Part shown: piece by piece, positions 46,305-55,925 of the stretch
Layout: every line of letters starts with the position of its first letter
How positions within the stretch are numbered: position 1 is the first letter of the stretch
Origin: Mycobacterium sp. SVM_VP21
Lineage (GTDB): Bacteria > Actinomycetota > Actinomycetes > Mycobacteriales > Mycobacteriaceae
DNA: 64,000 bases
Direction: 5' to 3'
Assembly: GCA_024758765.1 (NCBI GenBank)
Contig: CP101406.1
Coordinates: forward strand, 2,170,001-2,234,000
Made by a program: the position numbers and the translations under genes
The notes under the pieces: model-generated
What the model saw: the letters and a program-made list of their open reading frames with translations, nothing else
What the model was told of the DNA's origin: nothing
The model's database searches: none

Positions 46305-47828
46305 GTGAGCTCCGCCGATGTTGCCCCCGACACGCAGGACGAATCCGACCTCCCTGAGCAGTTCCGGATCCGCCGCGACAAGCGTGCTCGGTTGCTGGCC
46401 GAAGGCCGCGATCCCTACCCCGTGGCGGTGAACCGTACTCACACGCTCGCCCAGATCCGGGCCGGTTACCCCGAGCTGGTCGCCGACACCGCCACCGGCG
46501 ACGTCGTCGGCGTCGCGGGGCGAGTGGTATTCGCCCGCAACTCGGGCAAGTTGTGCTTCGCGACATTGCAGGAGGGCGACGGCACCCAGCTTCAGGTGAT
46601 GATCAGCCTCGCCAGTGTCGGGGAGCAGGAGCTCGAGGCGTGGAAGGCCGATGTCGACCTCGGTGACATCGTCTACGTGCGCGGCGAGGTGATCAGCTCC
46701 CGCCGCGGCGAGCTGTCGGTGTTGGCGGATTCCTGGCAGATGGCCTCCAAGTCATTGCGTCCGCTGCCGGTGGCGCACAAGGAGATGAGCGAGGAGTCGC
46801 GGGTTCGGCAGCGCTACGTCGACCTGATTGTTCGTCCGGAGGCGCGTACGGTGGCCCGCCAGCGCATCGCGGTCATTCGCGCGGTGCGCAACGCGCTTGA
46901 GCGTCGCGGATTCCTTGAGGTCGAAACGCCGATGCTGCAGACATTGGCCGGTGGAGCGGCCGCCCGGCCTTTCGTCACCCATTCAAACGCCCTCGACGCG
47001 GACCTTTTCCTGAGGATCGCACCAGAACTTTTCCTGAAACGATGCGTCGTCGGTGGGTTCGACCGGGTCTTCGAACTGAATCGGGTGTTCCGGAATGAAG
47101 GCGCCGATTCCACGCATTCGCCCGAGTTTTCGATGCTGGAGACCTACCAGGCCTACGGCACCTATGACGACTCGGCGGTGGCTACCCGCGAGATTATTCA
47201 AGAGGTCGCCGATGAGGTGATCGGGACCCGTCAACTGCCGCTGCCCGACGGCAGCATCTATGACATTGACGGCCAATGGGCGACGGTGGAAATGTATCCA
47301 TCGCTGTCGTCCGCACTTGGTGAGGAGATCACCCCCGCCACCTCGGTGGCCGACCTCTGGGCGATCGCGGATCGACTGGGCGTGGAAATTCCCAAAGATC
47401 GCGGCTATGGCCACGGGAAACTAGTCGAGGAACTCTGGGAACATGCTGTCGGCCACGCTCTGAGCGCCCCAACATTCGTTCGGGATTTCCCGGTCGAGAC
47501 CACGCCCCTGACTCGTCAGCATCGCAGCATCGAAGGCGTCACCGAGAAGTGGGATCTCTATATGCGCGGTGTCGAACTGGCCACGGGCTATTCCGAGCTC
47601 ATTGACCCGGTGGTGCAGCGCGACCGTTTCGCTGCCCAGGCCCGCGCAGCTGCCGCCGGGGATGACGAGGCCATGGCGCTCGACGAGGACTTCCTGGCGG
47701 CGATGGAACACGCGATGCCGCCCTGCACAGGTACCGGAATGGGTATCGACCGCCTGTTGATGGTCTTGACGGGTCTATCAATTAGAGACACCGTTTTGTT
47801 TCCGATTGTTCGTCGTCAAGGTAACTGA
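46305..47828 (+). CDS. lysS: Lysyl-tRNA synthetase, class II
   Basis: The GTG start gives 507 aa. An OB-fold anticodon-binding domain (residues about 65-160, [27 protein letters not shown]) precedes the class II core: motif 1 near [20 protein letters not shown], motif 2 [24 protein letters not shown] near 250, motif 3 [15 protein letters not shown] near 480. It charges tRNA-Lys. No leader is available for a conventional ribosome binding site, in keeping with a leaderless start. Confidence 0.97.
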   Translation: MSSADVAPDTQDESDLPEQFRIRRDKRARLLAEGRDPYPVAVNRTHTLAQIRAGYPELVADTATGDVVGVAGRVVFARNSGKLCFATLQEGDGTQLQVMISLASVGEQELEAWKADVDLGDIVYVRGEVISSRRGELSVLADSWQMASKSLRPLPVAHKEMSEESRVRQRYVDLIVRPEARTVARQRIAVIRAVRNALERRGFLEVETPMLQTLAGGAAARPFVTHSNALDADLFLRIAPELFLKRCVVGGFDRVFELNRVFRNEGADSTHSPEFSMLETYQAYGTYDDSAVATREIIQEVADEVIGTRQLPLPDGSIYDIDGQWATVEMYPSLSSALGEEITPATSVADLWAIADRLGVEIPKDRGYGHGKLVEELWEHAVGHALSAPTFVRDFPVETTPLTRQHRSIEGVTEKWDLYMRGVELATGYSELIDPVVQRDRFAAQARAAAAGDDEAMALDEDFLAAMEHAMPPCTGTGMGIDRLLMVLTGLSIRDTVLFPIVRRQGN

Positions 47829-47839
47829 ACTGCGCCGAA

Positions 47840-47868
47840 GCCTGTTGTGTTGAAGCAGGCGAATTTTT
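47840..47868 (+). terminator. Possible intrinsic terminator between lysS and lsr2
   Basis: A GCCTG/CAGGC stem with an 11-base loop is followed after three bases by TTTTT. The stem is short, so function is uncertain, but a T-run of this kind is rare in this GC-rich sequence. Confidence 0.4.
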
Positions 47869-47943
47869 ATGGCAGATTAGTCGGCGAGGTCGAATACGGC
47901 TTGCGCAACGATTGCGCGCACGAAAGCTAACCAAGGGGTACCA

Positions 47944-48279
47944 ATGGCGAAAAAAGTGACCGTCACCTTGATCGATGATTTCGATGGTGAGGGTGCCGCC
48001 GACGAAACGGTCGAATTCGGCCTGGACGGGGTGACCTATGAGATCGACCTTTCAAGCAAGAATGCTACGAAACTGCGCGCAGAACTGAAGAAGTGGGCCG
48101 ACGCGGGCCGTCGGGTCGGAGGGCGCCGGCGGGGCCGCTCCGGTGGCGGTCGCCGTGGAACCATCGACCGCGAGCAGAGCGCCGCGATCCGCGATTGGGC
48201 CCGCCGTAACGGACACAATGTGTCGACCCGCGGGCGTATCCCGGCCGACATCATCGACGCATTTCACGCCGCAACCTGA
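47944..48279 (+). CDS. lsr2: Lsr2 nucleoid-associated silencing protein
   Basis: This 111-aa H-NS-like protein dimerises and oligomerises through its N-terminal beta/helix domain ([27 protein letters not shown]) and binds AT-rich DNA minor grooves via the C-terminal domain with the RGR hook ([16 protein letters not shown], near 95-107). It silences horizontally acquired genes, which could include the less GC-rich lipopeptide block in this window. A basic Gly/Arg linker ([16 protein letters not shown]) joins the domains. AAGGGG precedes the ATG. Confidence 0.97.
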   Translation: MAKKVTVTLIDDFDGEGAADETVEFGLDGVTYEIDLSSKNATKLRAELKKWADAGRRVGGRRRGRSGGGRRGTIDREQSAAIRDWARRNGHNVSTRGRIPADIIDAFHAAT

Positions 48280-48461
48280 TCCGCGGTTCAGCGAGGCTCG
48301 ACAGAGGTTTCGCTGCTGGCGAACCTTTCGTCTGTCGGAACACATTCGGTGGGTTTAGACGTTGGTCCCTTGCATCCGGTGCCAGGTCTTTCGGGACGGG
48401 CCATCGGATGGTCGATTCAGTACGCACTGCAAGGCAGGTCACAGCGCGCTGCGCCGCCCAC

Positions 48462-48467
48462 TAGAGT
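48462..48467 (+). promoter_or_regulatory. Possible -10 element of clpC1
   Basis: TAGAGT within the 258-bp gap between lsr2 and clpC1, about 70 nt before the ATG, fits a housekeeping -10 hexamer; the leader carries GAGAGCAGG near the start codon. Nothing else, such as a clear regulator palindrome, was recognised in the gap. Confidence 0.3.
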
Positions 48468-48537
48468 GGACAGCAGGCACGCCGGCCGAGCCGAGGCCGA
48501 TCAAGTGCCGATCGCGAGGGAGAGCAGGTAGCCACCG

Positions 48538-51057
48538 ATGTTCGAGAGATTTACCGACCGCGCCCGCAGGGTTGTCGTCCTGGCCCAAGAAGAGGCCCGG
48601 ATGCTCAACCACAACTACATCGGGACCGAGCACATCCTGCTGGGCCTGATCCACGAGGGTGAAGGCGTCGCCGCCAAGTCGCTGGAGTCCCTGGGCATCT
48701 CTTTGGAAGGGGTGCGCAGCCAGGTCGAGGAGATCATCGGCCAGGGCCAGCAGGCGCCGTCCGGGCACATCCCGTTCACCCCGCGTGCCAAGAAGGTGCT
48801 TGAGCTGAGCCTGCGTGAGGCGCTACAGCTCGGCCACAACTACATCGGCACCGAGCACATTCTGCTTGGCCTGATCCGTGAGGGTGAGGGTGTCGCCGCC
48901 CAGGTGCTGGTCAAGCTGGGCGCCGACCTGACCCGGGTTCGCCAGCAGGTCATTCAGCTGCTGAGCGGCTACCAGGGCAAGGAGACCGCGGAGGCCGGCA
49001 CCGGGGGACGGGGCGGCGAGTCCGGCTCACCGTCCACCTCGCTGGTGCTCGACCAGTTCGGTCGCAACCTGACCGCGGCCGCCATGGAGGGCAAGCTCGA
49101 CCCCGTCATCGGCCGCGAGAAGGAAATCGAGCGGGTCATGCAGGTGTTGAGCCGGCGCACCAAGAACAACCCGGTGCTGATCGGTGAGCCCGGTGTCGGC
49201 AAGACCGCTGTCGTCGAGGGCCTGGCGCAGGCCATTGTGGCCGGCGAGGTTCCCGAGACGCTGAAGGACAAGCAGCTCTACACCCTGGACCTGGGTTCGC
49301 TGGTGGCCGGCAGCCGTTACCGCGGTGACTTCGAGGAGCGCCTGAAGAAGGTGCTCAAGGAGATCAACACTCGCGGCGACATCATCCTGTTCATCGACGA
49401 GTTGCACACCCTGGTGGGTGCCGGTGCGGCCGAGGGCGCCATCGACGCGGCCTCGATCCTCAAGCCGAAGCTGGCTCGCGGTGAACTGCAGACCATCGGC
49501 GCCACGACTCTCGATGAGTACCGCAAGTACATCGAGAAGGACGCCGCATTGGAGCGCCGGTTCCAGCCGGTGCAGGTCGGTGAGCCCACCGTCGAGCACA
49601 CCATCGAGATCCTCAAGGGCCTGCGGGACCGCTACGAGGCCCACCACCGGGTCTCGATCAGCGACTCGGCGATCGTGGCGGCAGCCACCCTGGCAGACCG
49701 CTACATCAACGACCGGTTCCTGCCGGACAAGGCGATCGACCTGATCGATGAGGCCGGTGCGCGGATGCGAATCCGCCGGATGACCGCCCCGCCGGACCTG
49801 CGTGAGTTCGACGAGAAGATCGCCGACGCACGCCGGGAGAAGGAATCCGCGATCGACGCGCAGGACTTCGAGAAGGCGGCCAGCCTGCGGGATCGGGAGA
49901 AGCAACTCGTCGCGCAGCGCGCTGAGCGCGAGAAGCAGTGGCGCTCCGGGGATTTGGACGTGGTCGCGGAAGTCGATGATGAGCAGATTGCCGAGGTGCT
50001 GGGCAACTGGACCGGTATCCCGGTGTTCAAGTTGACCGAGGCCGAGACTACCCGCCTGCTGCGGATGGAAGACGAGCTGCACAAGCGGATCATCGGCCAG
50101 GAGGACGCCGTCAAGGCGGTCAGCAAGGCGATCCGGCGCACCCGCGCCGGGCTGAAGGACCCCAAGCGGCCCTCGGGCTCGTTCATCTTCGCCGGCCCGT
50201 CCGGTGTCGGTAAAACCGAGCTGTCCAAGGCGCTGGCGGAGTTCCTGTTCGGCGACGACGACGCGCTCATCCAGATCGACATGGGTGAGTTCCACGACCG
50301 ATTCACCGCGTCGCGACTGTTCGGCGCCCCTCCGGGCTACGTCGGCTACGAAGAGGGCGGTCAGCTGACCGAGAAGGTGCGGCGCAAGCCGTTCTCGGTG
50401 GTGCTGTTCGACGAGATCGAGAAGGCCCACGCCGAGATCTACAACAGCCTGTTGCAGGTTCTCGAGGACGGCCGGCTCACCGACGGGCAGGGCCGCACGG
50501 TGGACTTCAAGAACTGCGTGTTGATCTTCACCTCCAACCTGGGCACCTCCGACATCTCCAAGGCGGTCGGACTGGGCTTCACCCAGGGCGGCGGGGAGAA
50601 CAACTACGAGCGGATGAAGCTCAAGGTCAACGACGAGCTCAAGAAGCACTTCCGCCCGGAGTTCCTGAACCGCATCGATGACATCATCGTCTTCCACCAG
50701 CTCACCAAGGAAGAGATCATCGAAATGGTCGATCTGATGATCGGCCGGGTGGCCAAGCAGCTCAAGGCCAAGGACATGGACATCGCGCTGACCGACAAGG
50801 CCAAGTCACTGCTGGCCAAGCGCGGCTTCGACCCGGTGCTGGGCGCGCGTCCGTTGCGGCGCACCATCCAGCGCGAGATCGAAGACCAGCTCTCGGAGAA
50901 GATCCTGTTCGAAGAGCTCGGTCCCGGCCAGCTGGTCACCGTCGACGTCGAGAACTGGGACGGCGAGGGTGCACACGAGAACGCGGTATTCACCTTTGCC
51001 GGTAGCCCGAAGCCGACGGCGGAGGCATCCGACCTGGCCAAGGCCGGCGCGGAGTAG
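48538..51057 (+). CDS. clpC1: ClpC1 AAA+ unfoldase of the ClpP1P2 protease
   Basis: This 839-aa protein has a doubled N-domain ([21 protein letters not shown] and the repeat [16 protein letters not shown]), AAA+ module 1 with [16 protein letters not shown] near 216, a UVR-type middle helix ([24 protein letters not shown] near 437-460) and AAA+ module 2 with [16 protein letters not shown] near 550. It unfolds proteins and feeds them to ClpP; it is the target of cyclomarin and ecumicin. All catalytic motifs appear intact. A strong terminator follows. Confidence 0.98.
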   Translation: MFERFTDRARRVVVLAQEEARMLNHNYIGTEHILLGLIHEGEGVAAKSLESLGISLEGVRSQVEEIIGQGQQAPSGHIPFTPRAKKVLELSLREALQLGHNYIGTEHILLGLIREGEGVAAQVLVKLGADLTRVRQQVIQLLSGYQGKETAEAGTGGRGGESGSPSTSLVLDQFGRNLTAAAMEGKLDPVIGREKEIERVMQVLSRRTKNNPVLIGEPGVGKTAVVEGLAQAIVAGEVPETLKDKQLYTLDLGSLVAGSRYRGDFEERLKKVLKEINTRGDIILFIDELHTLVGAGAAEGAIDAASILKPKLARGELQTIGATTLDEYRKYIEKDAALERRFQPVQVGEPTVEHTIEILKGLRDRYEAHHRVSISDSAIVAAATLADRYINDRFLPDKAIDLIDEAGARMRIRRMTAPPDLREFDEKIADARREKESAIDAQDFEKAASLRDREKQLVAQRAEREKQWRSGDLDVVAEVDDEQIAEVLGNWTGIPVFKLTEAETTRLLRMEDELHKRIIGQEDAVKAVSKAIRRTRAGLKDPKRPSGSFIFAGPSGVGKTELSKALAEFLFGDDDALIQIDMGEFHDRFTASRLFGAPPGYVGYEEGGQLTEKVRRKPFSVVLFDEIEKAHAEIYNSLLQVLEDGRLTDGQGRTVDFKNCVLIFTSNLGTSDISKAVGLGFTQGGGENNYERMKLKVNDELKKHFRPEFLNRIDDIIVFHQLTKEEIIEMVDLMIGRVAKQLKAKDMDIALTDKAKSLLAKRGFDPVLGARPLRRTIQREIEDQLSEKILFEELGPGQLVTVDVENWDGEGAHENAVFTFAGSPKPTAEASDLAKAGAE

Positions 51058-51069
51058 TCGCTACTGACA

Positions 51070-51111
51070 CGAAACGGGCGGCACCTTCACTCGAAGGTGC
51101 CGCCCGTTTCG
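51070..51111. terminator. Strong hairpin terminator after clpC1
   Basis: An uninterrupted 19-bp stem: CGAAACGGGCGGCACCTTC pairs perfectly with its inverse around an ACTC loop, starting 13 nt after the clpC1 stop. The convergent gene downstream begins its stop codon at 51115, so the hairpin probably serves both strands. Confidence 0.9.
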
Positions 51112-51114
51112 CAT

Positions 51115-51780
51115 TCAACGGGTCTGTCGGCTGAGGCCTCGCCGCCAGAAGAAGTGGTGCACCATCCCGCTGGGGCTTGGGATCTGCTCAAGATGGAAAC
51201 GGTCGACAAGCTCATCGGGGCTTGACCACAACCTTTCCCCGCGGCCGAGCTCGACCGGTGCCACCGCGACGTGCATCGTGTCGATGAGATCGGCGTCGAG
51301 GAACTCCCGAACCGTGGCAACGCCGCCACCGATGCGCACGTCTTTGCCGTCAGCCGCAGCCAATGCCTGCGTCAGTGCGTCCTCGGGGGAGGTGTTGAGG
51401 AAGTGGAATGTGGTGTCGCTCAATGTGAATGATGGTCGCGCATGGTGAGTGAGTACGAACACCGGGGTGCGGAACGGGGGCTCGTCGCCCCACCATCCTT
51501 GCCAGTGGTAGTTCTCCCATGGCCCGCGCTGCGGACCGAATTTGTTGCGCCCCATGATCTCTGCGCCGATGTTGTGGGCCCAGTCGCGGGTGATGTAGTC
51601 ATCGAGGCCGTAGCTGCCGCCGGGATCGGTGCGGTTGACCCAGTGCGCGGTGGCGCCCGCCCACGACATGAGGTCCGCCGGATCGGCATGACCGAACGGA
51701 CGTTCGTGGCTCTGCCCTTCTCCGGCGCCGTACCCGTCGCTGGAGATGCTGAAGTTCTGCACACGGACCAGTTGACGCAT
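51115..51780 (-). CDS. Dihydrofolate reductase-like (RibD C-terminal) family protein
   Basis: This 221-aa protein fits the DHFR/RibD-C fold of NADPH reductases: RVQNFSISSDGYGAGEGQS near 6-24, EIMGRNKFGPQRGPW near 92, PVFVLTHHARPSF near 122 and VRIGGGVATVREFLDADLIDTMHVAVAPVELGRGERLW near 160-197, the last typical of RibD-C. The native substrate is unknown; such genes are common beside actinobacterial housekeeping genes. It ends at the clpC1 terminator and starts 16 nt from lpqF on the same strand. Confidence 0.85.
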   Translation of the reverse strand: MRQLVRVQNFSISSDGYGAGEGQSHERPFGHADPADLMSWAGATAHWVNRTDPGGSYGLDDYITRDWAHNIGAEIMGRNKFGPQRGPWENYHWQGWWGDEPPFRTPVFVLTHHARPSFTLSDTTFHFLNTSPEDALTQALAAADGKDVRIGGGVATVREFLDADLIDTMHVAVAPVELGRGERLWSSPDELVDRFHLEQIPSPSGMVHHFFWRRGLSRQTR

Positions 51781-51796
51781 GGGGCCCCTTTCTGGG

Positions 51797-53179
51797 CTAG
51801 CGCTGCGTCGGCAGTAGGCCGAACGCCTGCTTGGCGACCTGCAGCATCCAGCTGCCGACGCTCTTGCCGTGATCACGCGGCCAATTGAGCTGGAAACTGA
51901 CCACCCACGGTTGACCGCCCCGGTCGACGGCGTACCAGCTGAAGGTCAGGTCGCCGGGCAGGCCCCCGGCCTTGGCGCCGATATAGGGCCAGTCGGTACG
52001 CGGCAGGTCGATGCCACGCACCGCGGACAGGATCTCCCGGACCGGTGCAGCCTTGCCGACGGCAGCGGCCTGCAGCGCGACGTGTACCCGGCAGATGTCC
52101 TCCGCGCTGCCGTACCACTCGGCGCCATAGGCGGACGCCGGGATATGCGCACGAATCGGGTCCGGCTCATAGGGTCGGGAATCGGCCTGCTGCAGCAGCT
52201 TTGCCCGCTCCTGCGGTGAGCCGTGCTGCCACTGCTCGCGCAGGTCGGGCTTACCCCAGCCCACCGAGAACAGTTCGTACATGGTGGGAAACGGCGTCAT
52301 GCTGGCCGGGTCGTGGTGGCCGGCCGTGGCCAGTGCACGCTCGACCGCGCGGGTCCCTACCCGGCCGATCAGCAGATCGGTCGCCATATTGTCGCTGGTG
52401 GCGATCATCTTCTCGGCGGCCCTGCGCACCGAGACATGGGCGCCGTCGGGCAGCTCCTCCAGACCGGACGAGCCGACCGATTTGGCCCGGCCAGTGATGG
52501 TCAGCGGGTCGTCCCACGACACGGTCCCGGCCTTCACCTCGTTGGCCACCGCCAGCAGCACATACAACTTGAAGATCGATGCCAGCGGCAGGGATTGGGC
52601 GGCGTTGGCGCCGGCGACCGGCTTACAGACGCCACCTTCGATCCGCGACGCCTGGTAGGAGTACCGTGCGCCGGTCTTGTTCAGCACCGCATCGAGGTCG
52701 TGCCAGGAGCCGATGGTCGGTGCCTCGGTGGTCGGTTTGAACAGGTCGACCATACCGTTGTCGTCGGTGCGGAGCCTGATGTCTTGGCGGGCACCGTAGG
52801 AGGTGGTCAGGTGCAGGGTGGCCGCGCCGGCCCGAATGTCGACGCTGTCGAGGTGGAACGGCCGATCCCACCACAGCGATTCCATGGTCGTGACCACCTG
52901 CTCGACCTTGTCCGGTGCGGCCAGGGTCGCCACCCCGATCGGACCGATCGGCCAATCGGAGTTCAGCATGTCCATGGTCTGCTTGGCGCGCAGACCCGGT
53001 GGAGTCTTGGTCGAGATCGTCACGTCGCTGTCGGAACCGGCGTCGGCGGGAGATGCCGGTGAAGGGGCGCAGCCGGCGGCTGCCCCGGCGACGAGGGCGA
53101 CCAGGGTCAGAGCGGTCGTCCATGCCGCCAGGTGGCGCAGCACGGGGCTAGGCCTGTGCGGCAGTTCCGGCGACGTCAA
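51797..53179 (-). CDS. lpqF: Beta-lactamase-like lipoprotein LpqF
   Basis: The precursor has a lipoprotein signal (TALTLVALVAGAAAGC) and a C-terminal class A beta-lactamase-like serine hydrolase domain: SxxK as SIFK in LPLASIFKLYVLL near 217 and a Ser-Asp-Asn in ATSDNMATDLLIG near 262. Whether it cleaves beta-lactams is doubtful given the divergent remainder. The frame opens at a TTG (53179), which overlaps mhuD by 32 nt; a GTG at 53143 avoids the overlap and still leaves a full signal peptide. It corresponds to Rv3593. Confidence 0.87.
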   Translation of the reverse strand: MTSPELPHRPSPVLRHLAAWTTALTLVALVAGAAAGCAPSPASPADAGSDSDVTISTKTPPGLRAKQTMDMLNSDWPIGPIGVATLAAPDKVEQVVTTMESLWWDRPFHLDSVDIRAGAATLHLTTSYGARQDIRLRTDDNGMVDLFKPTTEAPTIGSWHDLDAVLNKTGARYSYQASRIEGGVCKPVAGANAAQSLPLASIFKLYVLLAVANEVKAGTVSWDDPLTITGRAKSVGSSGLEELPDGAHVSVRRAAEKMIATSDNMATDLLIGRVGTRAVERALATAGHHDPASMTPFPTMYELFSVGWGKPDLREQWQHGSPQERAKLLQQADSRPYEPDPIRAHIPASAYGAEWYGSAEDICRVHVALQAAAVGKAAPVREILSAVRGIDLPRTDWPYIGAKAGGLPGDLTFSWYAVDRGGQPWVVSFQLNWPRDHGKSVGSWMLQVAKQAFGLLPTQR

Positions 53180-53465
53180 GCACGACCTCGAACTCCAGCA
53201 ATGATGCTCCGGTCGCTACCGGCTTGGCCCGCTGCCCGGCGTGGGCTTCGACGGCGGGTCCCTGTGCCCACGCCTGGAACGCTTCGTCGGACTCCCAGTG
53301 CGTCACCACGAAGTAGCGGTCGTCGCCCTTGACGGGGCGCAGCAGCTGGAAGCCAAGAAAACCGGGTTGGTTCTCCACCGCGTGCGCGCGATTTGCGAAC
53401 CGTTTCTCCAGTTCGGGCCCGGCGTCGGCGGGCACCTCGATTGCATTGATCTTCACCACTGACAT
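53148..53465 (-). CDS. mhuD: Heme-degrading monooxygenase MhuD
   Basis: This 105-aa ABM-fold protein opens heme to mycobilin and releases iron in the cytoplasm. The residues known in M. tuberculosis MhuD (Rv3592) are all in register: Asn7 in VVKINAIE, Trp66 in FQAWAQG and the heme-ligating His75 in AVEAHAGQ. It is divergent from the hydrolase gene with only 14 bp between start codons, so at least one promoter lies within a coding region or transcripts are nearly leaderless. Confidence 0.95.
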   Translation of the reverse strand: MSVVKINAIEVPADAGPELEKRFANRAHAVENQPGFLGFQLLRPVKGDDRYFVVTHWESDEAFQAWAQGPAVEAHAGQRAKPVATGASLLEFEVVLDVAGTAAQA

Positions 53466-53479
53466 GGGCCTAGGCTACC

Positions 53480-54250
53480 GTGCCCCGGGTGGGGATCGCG
53501 TCGACCGAGCTGCTGACCTACCGCGGTGGGCACGGGGCGCCGCTGGTGTTGGTCCACGGACTGATGGGCCGTGGCACCACCTGGCCGCGGCAACTGCCGT
53601 GGCTGACCAGGCTGGGTGCCGTCTACACCTACGACGCTCCCTGGCATCGCGGTCGTGAGGTCGCCGACCCGCATCCGATCTCCACCGAACGCTTTGTCGC
53701 CGACCTGGCCGTCGCCGTCGAGCAGTTGCCGGGCCCGGTGCGGCTGATCGGACACTCGATGGGCGGATTGCACTCGTGGTGCCTGGCGGCCCGGCGCCCC
53801 GAGCTCATCTCCGCGCTGGTGGTTGAGGACATGGCGCCCGACTTCCGGGGCCGCACCACCGGCCCGTGGGAGCCGTGGGTGCATGCGCTGCCCGTGGAGT
53901 TCCCCAGTGCCGAGGAGGTGGTCGCCGAATTCGGTGACATCGCCGGCCGGTACTTCCTGGAGGCCTTCGACCGCACCGAGGCCGGTTGGCGGTTGCACGG
54001 TCGGCCCGAGTGGTGGTTGCAGATCGCCGCCGAATGGGGCACCCGTGACTACTGGGAGCAGTGGCAGAACGTGCGCTGCGCCACATTGCTGATCGAGGCC
54101 GGCAATTCGGTGACCCCGCCGGGGCAGATGCGCGAAATGCACTGTCTCGCGGGCGACAGCACCTATCTGCACGTCCCCGAGGCAGGCCACCTGGTGCACG
54201 ACGAGGCGCCGCAGATCTACCGCGAGGCCGTCGAGTCGTTCCTGTCCTGA
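53480..54250 (+). CDS. Alpha/beta hydrolase (Rv3591c homologue)
   Basis: This 256-aa hydrolase has LVLVHGLMGRGTTW near 24 (oxyanion region), the nucleophile elbow GHSMGGLHSW near 93 with Ser, an acidic residue after LLIEAGNSVTPP near 205 and catalytic His in PEAGHLVHDEAP near 236. Substrate unknown. GTG start. It converges with mutY, overlapping it by 34 nt. Gene order with mhuD and mutY matches Rv3592/Rv3591c/Rv3589; the PE_PGRS gene in between in M. tuberculosis is absent. Confidence 0.88.
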   Translation: MPRVGIASTELLTYRGGHGAPLVLVHGLMGRGTTWPRQLPWLTRLGAVYTYDAPWHRGREVADPHPISTERFVADLAVAVEQLPGPVRLIGHSMGGLHSWCLAARRPELISALVVEDMAPDFRGRTTGPWEPWVHALPVEFPSAEEVVAEFGDIAGRYFLEAFDRTEAGWRLHGRPEWWLQIAAEWGTRDYWEQWQNVRCATLLIEAGNSVTPPGQMREMHCLAGDSTYLHVPEAGHLVHDEAPQIYREAVESFLS

Positions 54251-55155
54251 CCGGGCAGCGCGAAGCGGCCATCGGCGAGCTGCTCCACCAGGCCATCGCC
54301 CAGCAGTGAGGTCAGGGCGCGTTCGCGTTGCACCGCGTCCGCCGGCCAGGCCAGGTCAAGGTCGGCGCGTGTCACCGCAACGGCGTTGTCCCGCAACACA
54401 TCCAGTAGTCGCCCGCGGACCTGGCGGTCGGTGCCGGCATAACGTTGAGCCGGCCGCTTGGGTCCGGTTCCCGGCGGTGAACCGGCAAGCCGCCAGCTGC
54501 AGCTGTGCCGCAGCGGGCAGTCATCGCATCGCGGTGACCGTGCGGTACACACGATGGCGCCCAGCTCCATCAGCGCCGCGGAGAACCTGGCGGCCCGGTC
54601 GGCCTTGGGCAGCAGGGCCTCCACGTCGGCGTGGTCGCGCTTCGCCGACGGGGCGCCGGCATCGGGGTGTCCATGCACGGCGCGGGCCACCACCCGGCGC
54701 ACGTTGGTGTCCACCACCGGAACCGGTTGGCGGTAGGCGAAGCTGGCCACCGCCCTAGCGGTGTAGCTGCCGATCCCGGGCAGCTGCTGCAGCACGTCGA
54801 CATCGTCGGGCACCACGTCAGCGAAGTCCTGGGCGATCACGGTCGCGCATTCGTGCAGCCGTTTGGCGCGGCGGGGATAACCGAGCTTCCCCCAGGCCCG
54901 CAGGACGTCGGCCGGGCTCGCCGCCGCCGTCGCCGACGGGGTTGGCCAGCGCGCCACCCAGTCTGGCCAGATCGGCAGCACTCGTGCGACCGGAGTCTGC
55001 TGCAGCATGAACTCGCTCACCAGGATCTGCCACGGCGTGACATCGCCGGCCCTCCAGGGCAGATCGCGTTCGGCCAGGGCGAACCAGCTGAGCAGATCCT
55101 CGGCTGGAACGCTCACCAAGCGCTCGGCTCCGATCCCGTGCAGAATGTCGGGCAT
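54217..55155 (-). CDS. mutY: Adenine DNA glycosylase MutY
   Basis: It removes adenine mispaired with 8-oxoguanine. The ATG at 55155 gives 312 aa. Visible are QILVSEFMLQQTPVARVLP (catalytic Glu), the helix-hairpin-helix LPGIGSYTARAVASFAYRQ and catalytic Asp in VVDTNVRRV near 140, and the 4Fe-4S cluster CTARSPRCDDCPLRHSC (C-6-C-2-C-5-C) near 200. The start codon overlaps that of canB on the other strand. The C-terminal MutT-like region is short, as in M. tuberculosis. Confidence 0.96.
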   Translation of the reverse strand: MPDILHGIGAERLVSVPAEDLLSWFALAERDLPWRAGDVTPWQILVSEFMLQQTPVARVLPIWPDWVARWPTPSATAAASPADVLRAWGKLGYPRRAKRLHECATVIAQDFADVVPDDVDVLQQLPGIGSYTARAVASFAYRQPVPVVDTNVRRVVARAVHGHPDAGAPSAKRDHADVEALLPKADRAARFSAALMELGAIVCTARSPRCDDCPLRHSCSWRLAGSPPGTGPKRPAQRYAGTDRQVRGRLLDVLRDNAVAVTRADLDLAWPADAVQRERALTSLLGDGLVEQLADGRFALPGQDRNDSTASR

Positions 55156-55777
55156 GCCCAATTCAAACCCGATCTCAGCGTGGAAAGCACTCAAGGAGGG
55201 TAACGAGCGCTTCGTCGCCGGCGAGCCTAGCCATCCCAGTCAGGACGTCGCGCGCCGTGCGGCCCTGGCCGCCGGTCAGAAGCCGACCGCAGTGGTGTTC
55301 GGCTGCGGCGACAGTCGGGTGGCTGCCGAGCTGATCTTCGACCAGGGCCTGGGCGACATGTTCGTGGTCCGCACCGCCGGCCACGTCATCGACTCGGCGG
55401 TGCTGGGCTCGATCGAGTTCGCGGTCGAGGTGCTCAACGTGCCGTTGATCGTCGTGCTCGGTCATGACAGCTGCGGTGCGGTCAAGGCGACGCTGGCGGC
55501 GTTGGACACCGGGGCTGTGCCGGGGGGCTATCTGCGCGACATCGTCGAACGGGTGACGCCGTCCATCCTGGTGGGTCGCCGCGACGGTCTCAGTGCCGTC
55601 GACGAGTTCGAGGCTCGGCACGTCGACGAGACGGTGGCGCAGTTGGCGAGCCGCTCTAAAGCGATCGCGGATCGTATCGAGGCCGGTTCGCTGGCGATCG
55701 TCGGCGCCACCTACCACCTGGCGGACGGGCGGGTGACCGCGCGCAATCATCTAGGCGACATCGGCGACGAGTCGTAG
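55154..55777 (+). CDS. canB: Beta-carbonic anhydrase
   Basis: This 207-aa zinc enzyme interconverts CO2 and bicarbonate. Zinc ligands are in FGCGDSRVA near 50 (Cys, with the Asp-Arg dyad) and GHDSCGAV near 103 (His and Cys). The start MPNSNPISAWKALKEGNERFVAG matches M. tuberculosis CanB (Rv3588c). The ATG at 55154 overlaps the mutY ATG in the palindrome GCATGC, so neither gene can have a private leader there. Confidence 0.96.
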   Translation: MPNSNPISAWKALKEGNERFVAGEPSHPSQDVARRAALAAGQKPTAVVFGCGDSRVAAELIFDQGLGDMFVVRTAGHVIDSAVLGSIEFAVEVLNVPLIVVLGHDSCGAVKATLAALDTGAVPGGYLRDIVERVTPSILVGRRDGLSAVDEFEARHVDETVAQLASRSKAIADRIEAGSLAIVGATYHLADGRVTARNHLGDIGDES

Positions 55778-55925
55778 CTCGGTGGCTTCATCGAGATGTG
55801 AGGTGCCTGGGAAGTGGTGTGAGGTACCTGGAAAAGCTTGATCCAAACCAAAGTTAAGGCATAGCTTTCCTATGCGTTTTCACGGCCGAAAGCTGGTCGG
55901 GCGCACACGGAGGGGGAAGCAAGAA

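Noticed and set aside
49027..50697. 556-aa minus-strand open frame opposite clpC1
   Set aside because: Antisense shadow; no recognisable domain, while clpC1 is intact.
55849..55872. IdeR/iron-box-like sequence (AAAGTTAAGGCATAGCTTTCC) before the duplicated secreted protein
   Set aside because: Resembles TTAGGTTAGGCTAACCTAA only with gaps; too weak to claim iron control.
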